From: a virus
Direction: 5' to 3' (one strand)
IMG/VR virus record: IMGVR_UViG_3300025646_000008
Span: 1-33,537 of that record
Length of the DNA: 33,537 bases
Both the position numbers and the translations under genes were made by a program. The notes below the pieces were generated by a model, which was given only the letters and a program-made list of their open reading frames with translations, did not search any database and was not told the DNA's origin. This document shows positions 17,577 to 25,840 of this stretch, one piece after another; the stretch's first letter is position 1; each line of letters begins with the position of its first letter.

Positions 17577-19199
17577 ATGACTATTAACATTGCAGATAAT
17601 GACCCAAGAGTTTCTTACGCTGTCGCAGAGGGCGTAACACAAACTTCTTTTACTGTAACCTTTGAGTTTTTTGATGATGCTGATCTTAACGTATATGTTG
17701 ACGGAACACTTAAAACACTCACAACAGATTACACTGTATCGGGTGGGAGTGGATCTACTGGTTCTGTTAGCATTAGTGTTACTGGTGCAAGTGGTGGTTC
17801 AACTGTTGTAATTACAAGGGACATTGCTCTTGAAAGAACAACTGACTTTCCTGCTTCTGGGGCATTTCAAATTAATGCACTAAATACTGAACTTGATCGC
17901 TTGACTGCTATTGCGGCAGATTTATCTGATAAAGCAGATCGTTCATTGCAACTTACAGATTATGACTCTGCTGTTTCCCTTGTTCTTCCAGATGTTAATA
18001 CACGCAAGGGTAAGACTCTAGCGTTCAACGCAACTACTGGTGCTGTTGAAGCTGGCCCATCTATTACAGATGTTCAAACCGTATCTGCGGCATCTGCCGA
18101 TATTGCTACACTTGCTGATATTGAAGATGGTACTGACGCAACAGACGCTATTCAGACTGTTGCTGGTATTGCGGCAAACGTCACAACTGTTGCTGGTGTT
18201 TCAGCCAATGTAACGACTGTAGCTGGTCAAACGACCAATATGCAAAATGTTACAGATAATCTTGTCGCAATACAAAATGCGGCTAGCAATGCTACTGCGG
18301 CTGAATCTGCTAAGACTGCGGCAGAAAGCGCAAGAGACTCAGCGTTGGCGGCATATGATAACTTTGACGACCGCTATCTAGGCGTTAAGGCAAGTGACCC
18401 AACTTTGGACAATGATGGCAATGCTCTTGTAGCTGGTGCGTTATATTTCAATAGCAGTACGCAAGCAATGAAAGTTTATGATGGCTCTGCTTGGTATGAG
18501 GCTTATGCCAATGGTGCGTCATTTTTGTTGAAGACAAATAATTTATCTGATGTTGCTAGTGCGTCAACAGCTTTGTCTAACCTTGGTGGCTTGGCTACTA
18601 CTGGTGGCAGTGTTACAGGCAACATCAACTTCGGCGATGACGACAAGGCCATCTTCGGTGCTGGCTCTGACTTGCAGATTTATCATGATGCTTCTAACAG
18701 TTATATCAAAGATGCTGGAACTGGAGATTTGCTTGTTCAAGGAACTCAAATCAAACTACAAGATGCGTCTGGTAATGATTACCTAAGAGGTTTTACAGGT
18801 GGTGCTGTTTATTTACACCACGCTGGAAATACTAAGTTTGAAACCACCAGCACAGGCGTGACAATCACTGGCACTGCCGTTGCAACAACCGACACTGATG
18901 CAACTAACACTGGTAACATCACGCTAGACTTCGGGGCTAATCAAAACTTTGTTCTGACGCTTACAGGCAATGTCACGCTAGACAATCCCACAACAGAACA
19001 GGTTGGTCAGTCAGGCTTCATCGTATTTATACAGGATGGCACTGGCGGCAGAACAGTTAGCCTAGGCACTGACTATGAAACGGCTGGCGGTGCTGGCTTA
19101 ACACTTTCATCAACGGCATCCGCTACTGACATTGTGCCATATGTGGTTGCGGCATCAGGCAGAATCTTACTGGGTGCGCCACAACTGGCGTTTGCATAA
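17577..19199 (+). CDS. Tail fibre protein (T7 gp17-like N-terminus)
   Basis: The N-terminal ~130 residues match the T7 tail-fibre attachment domain (DPRVSYAVAEGVTQTSFTVT, then FDDADLNVYVDGTLKTL, then PASGAFQINALNTELDRLTA), which docks to the tail nozzle. Next come repeated VAGVSANVTT-type units and an Ala-rich coiled segment (residues ~195-265), then YLGVKASDPTLDNDGNALVA, common in marine phage fibres, and a beta-rich C-terminal shaft (FGAGSDLQIYHDASNSYIKD). No peptidase/chaperone motif is visible at the end. TAATG overlap leads to the receptor-binding protein, so the two may form one fibre complex. A GAGGT site precedes the start in a 34-bp gap. Confidence 0.9.
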   Translation: MTINIADNDPRVSYAVAEGVTQTSFTVTFEFFDDADLNVYVDGTLKTLTTDYTVSGGSGSTGSVSISVTGASGGSTVVITRDIALERTTDFPASGAFQINALNTELDRLTAIAADLSDKADRSLQLTDYDSAVSLVLPDVNTRKGKTLAFNATTGAVEAGPSITDVQTVSAASADIATLADIEDGTDATDAIQTVAGIAANVTTVAGVSANVTTVAGQTTNMQNVTDNLVAIQNAASNATAAESAKTAAESARDSALAAYDNFDDRYLGVKASDPTLDNDGNALVAGALYFNSSTQAMKVYDGSAWYEAYANGASFLLKTNNLSDVASASTALSNLGGLATTGGSVTGNINFGDDDKAIFGAGSDLQIYHDASNSYIKDAGTGDLLVQGTQIKLQDASGNDYLRGFTGGAVYLHHAGNTKFETTSTGVTITGTAVATTDTDATNTGNITLDFGANQNFVLTLTGNVTLDNPTTEQVGQSGFIVFIQDGTGGRTVSLGTDYETAGGAGLTLSSTASATDIVPYVVAASGRILLGAPQLAFA

Positions 19200-21709
19200 T
19201 GAGTATCGTTGGTTCAGAACAATGGATGTATTCATCTGGTCGTGAGTTCTACGACTTCCCCATCGAGCAGTCCCTACGCTTCAACAGGGCTGATTCTGCT
19301 TATTTAAATAGAACGGCTTCTTCTCCAACTCTAGGCACAAAAGCAACGTGGTCGTTTTGGATTAAAAAGTGCGATGTCGTTTCTGACACTAGCGGTTCTT
19401 ACAGAACAGTTTTCTTTTGTGGCACTCCAAATGTTGATGGTTTTAGAATTGGTTTTGCACGTTACTCTGGCAACGATCACGTTCTGCATATTAGTCAAGA
19501 CAATGGTTCAAGTGCGGCTCATATATTTATGCGTACCGAAGCGGCTTTGAGAGATACATCTAGTTTTTATAATATAGTTATTCGTTACGACAGCACAGAT
19601 GCAACTGCGGCTGACAGAATTAAAGTCTATATCAATGGAGAACTTGCATCTATTCAATCTTCTCCTCGCACTAACCCGTCATTAAATTTTATCCCGAAAT
19701 GGCAGGTAAGTGGCACTACTCTTAAAATAGGTAAGGGTAGGGACGATGTTAATGAACATTATGATATGTACTTAGCCGATGTAAATTTTGTAGACGGAAC
19801 AGCATATACAGCAGATTCATTCGGCGAGCTAAAGTCTGGCATCTGGATACCAAAGGACACGGCTGACCTAACCTTTGGCACGAATGGTTTTAGATTGCAG
19901 TTTGGCGACAGCGCGGCGATTGGCGATGACACTAGTGGCAATACAAATGACTGGACGGTGAACAACTTAGTCGCATCGGATGTTGTGCTGGATAGCCCAA
20001 CTAATAATTTTGCTACCCATAATCCTTTAGCATCATTAGGTGGTATGACATTCACCGAAGGTAATTTAGAAGTACGTCACGCTGATATTGCCGCCTACAA
20101 TCACGCTAGAAGCACTATGGGGATGACATCTGGCAAGTGGTACTGGGAGTGGTATAACTCTGGTTCAAGTGGTGATGCCCCAGCACTTCTGTCGGGCATT
20201 GTAAATGACAATGTACCTGTCAGCACCAGCAATGGTTATGTAGGCCAAAACACTAATAGCTATGGTTACGATGTAACTGGTGGCGCAAGGTATTATAACG
20301 GCTCAAACATAGGAACTATCTCTGTGCCTACTGGCGACAGTAGTGGCGTTTATATGGTTGCCTATGACGCAGACAATGGGAATTTATACTTTGGTGCTAA
20401 TGGTACTTGGGCAAACTCTGGCAATCCTGCAACTGGCACTGGTGCATTATTTACAGGCATTGATACAGATAGAACGTGGTTTCCGGCAGGCTATACAATC
20501 AACAATGACGCTGGTCGATGGCGTGAAGTTGTGGTCAATCACGGTCAGGATAGCACCTTCGCTGGTAATAAGACTGCTGGCGGCAACCAAGATGAGAACG
20601 GTGTAGCCGACTTTTTTTATAGCCCACCGTCTGGTTTCTTATCCTTGTGTTCAGCCAATCTGCCAACAGGTGCTATCGACACGCTGAACGATGAAACGCC
20701 AGAGGATTATTTTAATACGGTTCTGTGGACTGGTGATAACACGAATAACCGTCAAATCACTGGCGTGGGATTCCAGCCGTCACTTGTTGTTGCAAAATCA
20801 AGGCCAGCAATCTCTGGCTTTAACTGGGCTGATGCTGTTCGTGGCGGCACTAAATACTTACAATCAAATACCACTAATGCTGAAGGAACAGCCAACATTA
20901 TTATGTCTTTTGACAGCGATGGTTTTTCTGTTGGTGACGGTAATGGTTATGATGTCAATAAAAGCGGTGAGGCTGTTGTAGGGTGGTCTTGGAAAGCCAA
21001 CGGCTCTGGCGTATCCAACACTGATGGCAGTATTGCCAGCACAGTGAGCGTGGGTGCTACTAGCCAACAGAACTGGTTTAGCATTGTAGATTTTACTGGT
21101 GCTGGGGCGGCTGGTACAGTGGGACACGGTTTGGGAGTCGTGCCTTCATTTATTGTGTACAAACGCCGTAGTTCTGGTGGGGATAACTGGGTTGTTTATC
21201 ACGATGGAATTAGTAGTTCAGAAAATGGTGGAATCTACTTAAACTTAACGAATGTTTGGAACTCTGATAGCAGTCTTTGGAATAACACTGCTCCAACGTC
21301 ATCAGTGTTTAGTGTAGGTACTTATGGCGGTGCTAGTGGTGAAAATCGTATAGCCTACTGTTTCGCAAACGCCGAAAATCTGTGTCGCGTGGGGTCATAC
21401 ACGGGCAATGGTTCGACAGATGGCACTTTTGTCTTCACCGGACACAAACCTTCATTTCTGCTGATTAAGGAAACAGGTAATACAAATAGCTGGGAGTTGT
21501 TTGACACAGCCCGTGACCCAGACAATGTTGCATCACAAAGATTGTTTCCAAATTCTAATCAAGCCGAAGGAACCACCAATCCATCGCTGGACATTCTTAG
21601 TAATGGATTTAAGGCTAGAGCTGGAAACACTGGAATAAATCGTTCAGGCGGTTCATATATATTCCTATCTATCAGTGAACAGCCATTCAAATTTGCAAAT
21701 GCGAGGTGA
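19199..21709 (+). CDS. Receptor-binding/tail protein with LamG-like and SPRY-like modules
   Basis: An 836-aa protein built from recognisable beta-sandwich modules. Residues ~25-215 are LamG/concanavalin-like (TKATWSFWIKKCDVV, then IKVYINGELASIQS, then YDMYLADVNFVDGTAYT). Residues ~285-420 look SPRY-like (SGKWYWEWYNSGSSG, then VAYDADNGNLYFGANG). The C-terminal ~330 residues consist of ITGVGFQPSLVVAKSR, VVGWSWKANGSGV and HGLGVVPSFIVYKRRSSGGD units typical of marine phage tail proteins (a family that I recall as DUF7483). Such carbohydrate-binding modules suggest recognition of a host surface glycan. The start overlaps the fibre gene stop. Confidence 0.82.
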   Translation: MSIVGSEQWMYSSGREFYDFPIEQSLRFNRADSAYLNRTASSPTLGTKATWSFWIKKCDVVSDTSGSYRTVFFCGTPNVDGFRIGFARYSGNDHVLHISQDNGSSAAHIFMRTEAALRDTSSFYNIVIRYDSTDATAADRIKVYINGELASIQSSPRTNPSLNFIPKWQVSGTTLKIGKGRDDVNEHYDMYLADVNFVDGTAYTADSFGELKSGIWIPKDTADLTFGTNGFRLQFGDSAAIGDDTSGNTNDWTVNNLVASDVVLDSPTNNFATHNPLASLGGMTFTEGNLEVRHADIAAYNHARSTMGMTSGKWYWEWYNSGSSGDAPALLSGIVNDNVPVSTSNGYVGQNTNSYGYDVTGGARYYNGSNIGTISVPTGDSSGVYMVAYDADNGNLYFGANGTWANSGNPATGTGALFTGIDTDRTWFPAGYTINNDAGRWREVVVNHGQDSTFAGNKTAGGNQDENGVADFFYSPPSGFLSLCSANLPTGAIDTLNDETPEDYFNTVLWTGDNTNNRQITGVGFQPSLVVAKSRPAISGFNWADAVRGGTKYLQSNTTNAEGTANIIMSFDSDGFSVGDGNGYDVNKSGEAVVGWSWKANGSGVSNTDGSIASTVSVGATSQQNWFSIVDFTGAGAAGTVGHGLGVVPSFIVYKRRSSGGDNWVVYHDGISSSENGGIYLNLTNVWNSDSSLWNNTAPTSSVFSVGTYGGASGENRIAYCFANAENLCRVGSYTGNGSTDGTFVFTGHKPSFLLIKETGNTNSWELFDTARDPDNVASQRLFPNSNQAEGTTNPSLDILSNGFKARAGNTGINRSGGSYIFLSISEQPFKFANAR

Positions 21710-21714
21710 CGAAA

Positions 21715-22239
21715 ATGTGGACATATAACGGAAAACGAATCAGAGAAGGCCGTGCTTGGCGGAACGCTGACGGCATCCAGCACCCGACATCGTGGGGCAG
21801 ATGGTCTGATGCAGAGAAGGTTGCGGCTGGCCTCGTATGGGTTGACCCACCAGCGTCATTCGACAATCGTTTTTACTGGGATGCCAACACGCCGAAGGCA
21901 TTGGATGATGTCAACGCTGTTGATACTGATGGCAATCCTATTATGGAAAACGGCGTACAGGTTGTCACGCTGGGGCTAAAGTCACAGTGGAAAGCCACCA
22001 TCAAAGCACAGGCTGGTGGATTGCTTGCGCCTACTGACTGGATGGTCATTAAGGCTAGTGAGGTTGACTCATATTCTGTTGACCAAGCGACACTCAATTA
22101 TAGAGCAAGCGTGCGTACTGCCTCAAACACCATCGAAGCGGCGATAGATGGCGCGGCTGACCATACTGCGTTTATGGCATTGTTTGATGCGCCTGAAAAT
22201 GGTGTCGCCCCAATAGCTAATTGGCCTGAAGGAATCTAA
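21715..22239 (+). CDS. Tail-fibre-associated protein, 174 aa (assembly-like)
   Basis: ATG 21715 is preferred because GAGG lies 8 bases upstream; an in-frame GTG at 21706 overlapping the previous stop is the alternative (177 aa). The N-terminus (MWTYNGKRIREGRAWRNADG) is rich in aromatic and basic residues, with HPTSWGRWSD soon after. The C-terminal part has LLAPTDWMVIKASEVD and LNYRASVRTASNTIEAAI, reminiscent of tail-fibre assembly or tail-tip accessory proteins. Location directly after the receptor-binding gene supports an assembly or adhesin accessory role; this is inference. Confidence 0.7.
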   Translation: MWTYNGKRIREGRAWRNADGIQHPTSWGRWSDAEKVAAGLVWVDPPASFDNRFYWDANTPKALDDVNAVDTDGNPIMENGVQVVTLGLKSQWKATIKAQAGGLLAPTDWMVIKASEVDSYSVDQATLNYRASVRTASNTIEAAIDGAADHTAFMALFDAPENGVAPIANWPEGI

Positions 22240-22241
22240 CA

Positions 22242-22463
22242 ATGGAAATGGGTTTCTTAGCTGATGTTCTAATAGGTGTTATAATCGGTGGTGGTGCTTG
22301 GTACATCAATCATCTTACCGCTAGGATTGGTCGGCTTGAGGAACGCATTAATTCCACTAGAGAAACCTTCATTCACAAGGATGAGATGTCAGTAATGATG
22401 GGGCGTATCGAGGATAGGTTTGCTCGGCTAGAAGACTTGCTTCACAGGCTTATGGAAAAATGA
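22242..22463 (+). CDS. Small membrane-anchored coiled-coil protein, 73 aa
   Basis: An N-terminal hydrophobic segment (residues ~4-22, GFLADVLIGVIIGGGAWYI) is followed by heptad-like charged helices (ARIGRLEERINSTRETFIHK, then MGRIEDRFARLEDLLHRLME). This one-helix anchor plus coiled coil is common among small proteins in phage lysis regions, where they may act as holin partners or inner-membrane spanin-like proteins, but no family is certain. It overlaps the next gene by 4 bp (ATGA) and opens the group of lysis/accessory genes. Confidence 0.72.
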   Translation: MEMGFLADVLIGVIIGGGAWYINHLTARIGRLEERINSTRETFIHKDEMSVMMGRIEDRFARLEDLLHRLMEK

Positions 22464-22642
22464 GTCAGGTTCTTGTCATCTTTGTTATCCTAACGCAACA
22501 GATGACATTTGTTATAAAGCCTTACGAATTAGATTACTGCCCCAGCTATGAAGAGGCTAAAGCAAATATGTCCCACTTATATCAAGAATACGATGTGGGC
22601 TATTGGTCGTATCAGTGTTTTAATCGAGGCAGTAATGTGTAA
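22460..22642 (+). CDS. Small exported protein with two cysteines, 60 aa
   Basis: Residues 1-18 are hydrophobic and look like a signal peptide (MSQVLVIFVILTQQMTFV); the rest has two Cys (in DYCPSYEEA and SYQCFNRG) and several Tyr. In a periplasmic location these cysteines could form a disulfide. The following gene encodes a protein of the same plan. It is coupled by ATGA upstream and TAATG downstream. Location suggests lysis or envelope-related action, but no function is recognised. Confidence 0.68.
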   Translation: MSQVLVIFVILTQQMTFVIKPYELDYCPSYEEAKANMSHLYQEYDVGYWSYQCFNRGSNV

Positions 22643-22878
22643 TGTCAAAGTTTGTAGTGGCATTTTCTTTAGTGATGTATTTGGGGACAGGTGATGACAG
22701 AAGACCTGTTGATACAAATCTCAGATTTTATAATGTGGATGATTGTCTTTATTTTGCATCTCGTTTGGCTGAACGACACGGTAACTATAGCCATATAGAT
22801 TTTATTGACCCAAGGGACAGGGTTACGACATACTGTATTCCTAAAGCATACGACCCTAGCTTAGTGGAGATATTCTAA
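22642..22878 (+). CDS. Small exported protein with two cysteines, 78 aa
   Basis: The N-terminus (MSKFVVAFSLVMYLGTGD) is a likely signal peptide or membrane anchor. The mature part holds two Cys (VDDCLYFASRLAE and TTYCIPKAY) about 30 residues apart, as in the gene immediately upstream, and the two may be diverged duplicates. The sequence NLRFYNVDDCLYFA resembles small secreted proteins seen in lysis regions of marine phages. Starts and stops overlap with both neighbours, so this is a tightly coupled operon. Confidence 0.7.
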   Translation: MSKFVVAFSLVMYLGTGDDRRPVDTNLRFYNVDDCLYFASRLAERHGNYSHIDFIDPRDRVTTYCIPKAYDPSLVEIF

Positions 22879-23306
22879 TGCTTGCTGAATTGAGTGTTGC
22901 CAATGCCGCCTTTGCTGTTATTAAGCAAGCTGTTCAGAACTCTGGTGACATTGCTAGGGCTGGCTCTGCTGTTGCTAAATTTGTTGGCGCAAAGGAAGAC
23001 ATAGAAAAGAAACTAAAGGGCAAGCACAAAGCATCTGCTGGTGGCTCTGACCTTGAAAGGTTCATGGCTCTTGAAGCTATCAAGCAACAAGAAAAAGAAC
23101 TTAAAGAGATTATGATATATATGGGTAGGCCAAAGCTTTGGTCTGACTGGCAAACCTTTCAAGCTGAATGCAGAAAAGAAAGGCGTGAAGCAGATCTAAA
23201 AGCTTACAGAAAAAAACAGTTTATTATTGAAGTATTTGTAATTATAGTTGCGATAATTTTAATGATAGGAATAGCAGGAACAGTAGCTTATTTTTTAAGG
23301 ACTTGA
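22878..23306 (+). CDS. C-terminally anchored membrane protein, 142 aa
   Basis: The N-terminal part is an Ala-rich helix (LAELSVANAAFAVIKQAVQN, then AGSAVAKFVGAKEDIEKKLK), the middle is highly charged with RPKLWSDWQTFQAECRKERR, and residues ~114-139 form one clear hydrophobic helix (FIIEVFVIIVAIILMIGIAG) near the C-terminus. Similar proteins occur near lysis genes in marine podoviruses without known function. The topology suggests a cytoplasmic domain anchored in the inner membrane. It may modulate holin function or interact with the neighbouring small exported proteins. Confidence 0.78.
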   Translation: MLAELSVANAAFAVIKQAVQNSGDIARAGSAVAKFVGAKEDIEKKLKGKHKASAGGSDLERFMALEAIKQQEKELKEIMIYMGRPKLWSDWQTFQAECRKERREADLKAYRKKQFIIEVFVIIVAIILMIGIAGTVAYFLRT

Positions 23307-23309
23307 TCT

Positions 23310-24347
23310 ATGGATGATAAAAAACTTCAAGAACTTCAGGATATTGTTGATACTTATAATTCAAATAAATCAATAAGAGCAACATCATTTGAGTTTAATA
23401 CAACAAGATCTACCATACGAAATAAATTAAAATTAGCAAATGAACTTGGTATTGGTTTGACTGATACTTATTCTGTTGCAGAAAAAATAGATGATGACAT
23501 TCCAGTTGATGAGATTGTTGATCATCTGCAAAAAAGATTTCAACAAAGGAAAAAGAATAAAGAAAGTAAAAAGTGGCAGAATATTAATATGAAAACAAAT
23601 GAGCCTATTGCTCTTGTTTGGATGGGTGATCCACATATTGATGACAACTATTGTGATTGGGATGCTTTGAAAAGAGATCTATCAATCATTCAATCTAGCC
23701 CAAACATATACGGATGCAACCTCGGCGACCTTCAGAATAACTGGATTGGTCGCCTTTCTCGTTTGTATGGTGAGCAAGATACATCTCATAAAACTGCTTG
23801 GAAGTTGGTCGAGTGGTTGATTGATGAGATGAATCCATTAATTCTTATTGGCGGCAATCATGATATGTGGACAGGTGCTGGCGATCCTATTAATTGGATG
23901 ACAATGCCGCACACAATTAATGAGGCTTGGGAGGCTAGGATTAGTATTAACTTTCCTAATGGAAAGAAGTGTAAGATCCACACAGCGCACGATATGAGTG
24001 GACATTCTCAATGGAACAATCTTCATGCTCAAGGTAAGAGGGCAAAGATGGGTGGTCAAGCTGACTTATATATTAGTGGTCACAAACACAATTGGGGTCT
24101 TGCTCAGATAGAACAAGTTGAATTAGAAAAGACAGCTTGGCTAGCTAGGGCAAGAGGTTATAAGTATTATGATACCTTTGCTATGGTTAAAGGATTTGAG
24201 CAACAGAAGTTTGGTCAATCTATTATTCAAGTAATAGATCCCAATAGTTCTTCTGAACCGTCTTGGACATATTGTTTTGCTGACGCACAAGAAGGTGCTG
24301 ATTATTTGAATTACAGACTGGAGAAGTACAATGCTGAACGTAATTAA
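23310..24347 (+). CDS. HTH-metallophosphoesterase (calcineurin-like)
   Basis: An AAGGA site precedes the ATG. All hallmarks of a calcineurin-like metallophosphoesterase are present: GDPH (residues 106-109), NLGD (137-140), GGNHD (181-185), a histidine-containing HTAHDMSGH (224-232) and GHKH (257-260), so it is probably active with two metal ions. The first ~50 residues resemble a helix-turn-helix (KSIRATSFEFNTTRSTIRNK), and a charged linker (75-95) joins the parts. This points to a nucleic-acid substrate, though protein phosphatase or nucleotidase activity is possible. Its placement among lysis genes is unusual. Its end overlaps the holin gene by 17 bp. Confidence 0.88.
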   Translation: MDDKKLQELQDIVDTYNSNKSIRATSFEFNTTRSTIRNKLKLANELGIGLTDTYSVAEKIDDDIPVDEIVDHLQKRFQQRKKNKESKKWQNINMKTNEPIALVWMGDPHIDDNYCDWDALKRDLSIIQSSPNIYGCNLGDLQNNWIGRLSRLYGEQDTSHKTAWKLVEWLIDEMNPLILIGGNHDMWTGAGDPINWMTMPHTINEAWEARISINFPNGKKCKIHTAHDMSGHSQWNNLHAQGKRAKMGGQADLYISGHKHNWGLAQIEQVELEKTAWLARARGYKYYDTFAMVKGFEQQKFGQSIIQVIDPNSSSEPSWTYCFADAQEGADYLNYRLEKYNAERN

Positions 24348-24690
24348 TAATATTCTTGGCGGCGGTGATGTTATCAAAAAAGGAATACAACTTATTGATG
24401 ATATGCACACTTCAACAGAAGAAGAGATCAAGGCTAAAAGCGATGCAAAAATAGCCCTCATGAACTCTTATGCACCATTTAAGATTGCGCAGAGATACCT
24501 TGCTCTTATGTTTGGCGGCACATTCCTTGGTAGTTATCTGATTGTATTAGGCATGACAATATCTGGGTTTGGTGATCCAGATTCTGTTACTAAGGTAATG
24601 GAACAGTTCAGTATTAATTATGCGATGTTAATTATTTTAGGTTTCTATTTTGGCGGCGGTGTTGTAGATAGTTTCAAAGCTAAGAAATAG
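24331..24690 (+). CDS. Holin-like membrane protein
   Basis: A GGAGAAG site lies before the ATG, inside the end of the previous gene. The 119-aa protein has an N-terminal amphipathic/charged part (GGDVIKKGIQLIDDMHTSTE), the segment MNSYAPFKIAQRYLALMFGG, and two clear membrane helices (about 60-80, LALMFGGTFLGSYLIVLGMTI, written here as overlapping parts; and 97-113, AMLIILGFYFGGGVVDS), ending in a basic tail. The arrangement resembles the holin family found in gene transfer agents. It lies 9 bp before the endolysin gene, so it likely times lysis by permeabilising the inner membrane. Confidence 0.8.
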   Translation: MLNVINNILGGGDVIKKGIQLIDDMHTSTEEEIKAKSDAKIALMNSYAPFKIAQRYLALMFGGTFLGSYLIVLGMTISGFGDPDSVTKVMEQFSINYAMLIILGFYFGGGVVDSFKAKK

Positions 24691-24699
24691 GAGCAACAT

Positions 24700-25155
24700 A
24701 TGAATCTATCACCACACTTTACACTGCGTGAATTAACACGCAGTCAGACTGCTGAACGGCATGGTATCTCTAATAAGCCCTCAGAGACTCATATACAGGC
24801 GTTGAGAACAACGTGTACCATGATACTAGAGCCTATCAGAGAACGCTTTGGCGTGCCGTTTACGCCCTCTAGCGGCTATCGTACCAAAACATTGTGCAAA
24901 TTAATTGGTAGTAATGAGAATAGTCAGCATACAAAGGGGCAAGCAGTAGACTTTGAAGTCCCTGGAATTGATAACTTGACTGTTGTTAAATGGATTGACA
25001 AGAATTTAGATTTTGATCAGTTGATCCTTGAGTGTTATCGAGGCGGCAATACTGGCTGGATACATTGCAGTTACAGACCTGATGGAAATCGCAGGGATAT
25101 CTTTACTTACAATATCCACGATGGGTATACATTATTTAATCCCGATCTTGTGTAA
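24700..25155 (+). CDS. Endolysin, peptidase M15-type
   Basis: A peptidoglycan peptidase that would cleave cell-wall cross-bridges at lysis. Zinc-binding and catalytic motifs of the M15 family are clear: SGYR (residues 58-61), SQHTKGQAVDF (75-85, with H77 and D84) and WIHCSY (120-125, with H122). No signal peptide is present, fitting release through the holin encoded just upstream. An AGGAGC ribosome binding site precedes the ATG. The length of 151 aa is usual for single-domain phage M15 lysins. The last 20 bp overlap the end of the convergent minus-strand gene. Confidence 0.92.
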   Translation: MNLSPHFTLRELTRSQTAERHGISNKPSETHIQALRTTCTMILEPIRERFGVPFTPSSGYRTKTLCKLIGSNENSQHTKGQAVDFEVPGIDNLTVVKWIDKNLDFDQLILECYRGGNTGWIHCSYRPDGNRRDIFTYNIHDGYTLFNPDLV

Positions 25156-25354
25156 TCCATATTACCCATTCATGTTTATACTTTCTTGTTTGCGTTTGGA
25201 ATCCTTTGTGCCTTAAAGTTCTTCTTGCATTTTCAAATTCAGTATGATCATCAAAGTGAATACTGTTGCCAACAGTTATGTTGTCCATCCAAGGGTATTT
25301 ATTTTTCCTTAATGGTGGCGGCATTGGTATATCTTTTTTAATTTGAAATCCCAT
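25136..25354 (-). CDS. Hypothetical protein, 72 aa
   Basis: ATG 25354 is favoured over one two codons upstream because GGAG lies 7 bases before it. The protein has a Pro-rich N-terminus (KKDIPMPPPLRKNKYPW) and later RRTLRHKGFQTQTRKYKHEW and a WVIW end. Small phage proteins with IPMP and KYPW motifs occur widely without known function. It is the last gene of the minus-strand arm, behind a strong terminator-like hairpin, so its expression may depend on read-through. Its 3' end converges with the endolysin gene with a 20-bp overlap. Confidence 0.75.
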   Translation of the reverse strand: MGFQIKKDIPMPPPLRKNKYPWMDNITVGNSIHFDDHTEFENARRTLRHKGFQTQTRKYKHEWVIWITQDRD

Positions 25355-25374
25355 TGTCATCTCCGTGAAAAAGA

Positions 25375-25406
25375 AGCCAGCTTCATTGGGAGATATGAAG
25401 CTGGCT
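25375..25406 (-). terminator. Rho-independent terminator of the early operon
   Basis: A perfect 12-bp stem (25375-25386 with 25395-25406, AGCCAGCTTCAT/ATGAAGCTGGCT) with an 8-nt loop. On the minus strand it is followed by TTCTTTTTC, the U-rich tract of an intrinsic terminator. It lies between the SSB-like gene and the last minus-strand gene. On the plus strand no U-tract follows, so it acts on the early transcript. Confidence 0.82.
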
Positions 25407-25441
25407 AGGTTGGAGGTTAAGAACCAATCGTCAGGAGATAC

Positions 25442-25840
25442 CTAGAAAGGTACGCTATCTTCGACTGGCTGTCCAGAAACCTGTTGTTGACTTTGCGGCA
25501 CATTGCTTTCTGCTTGTGGTGCATCTTGCTTTACCGACACTTGATAAGATAGGTATGGTTTACCTTCGTTATCGCCACGCCAAGCTGACATTCTTAGATC
25601 TGAATTGTCAATCATGCCAGTATAGTCTGGCTGGGCTGGCTTATCTTTGCGATCATTCTCAAACAAGATGCCAACTTTCTGATACATTTCTATCTTTTTT
25701 TTGCCATCTTTTGTTGAGCCAGAAACAAGAACAACATTGCGGTCTGTTCCATGATAGTTAATTTTGCCTGACAAGATTAACTTCTGGTCATCGAATGGGG
25801 GGAAAGCCGCCCCCCTGTTTGTGTTATCGTATTCGCTCAT
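25442..25840 (-). CDS. Single-stranded DNA-binding-like protein
   Basis: ATG 25840 overlaps the stop of the upstream gene (TAATG) with AGGTGG six bases upstream; another ATG two codons earlier has poor spacing. The 132-aa protein contains beta-rich segments (KLILSGKINYHGTDRNVVLV, IEMYQKVGILFEND, LRMSAWRGDNEGKPYLSYQV), a Gln/Pro/Ser-rich linker and an acidic tail ending DSVPF. That tail closely resembles the C-terminal tip of bacterial SSB (DDDIPF), which recruits partner proteins. Adjacent exonuclease and annealing genes support an ssDNA role. The OB-fold itself is inferred. Confidence 0.72.
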   Translation of the reverse strand: MSEYDNTNRGAAFPPFDDQKLILSGKINYHGTDRNVVLVSGSTKDGKKKIEMYQKVGILFENDRKDKPAQPDYTGMIDNSDLRMSAWRGDNEGKPYLSYQVSVKQDAPQAESNVPQSQQQVSGQPVEDSVPF

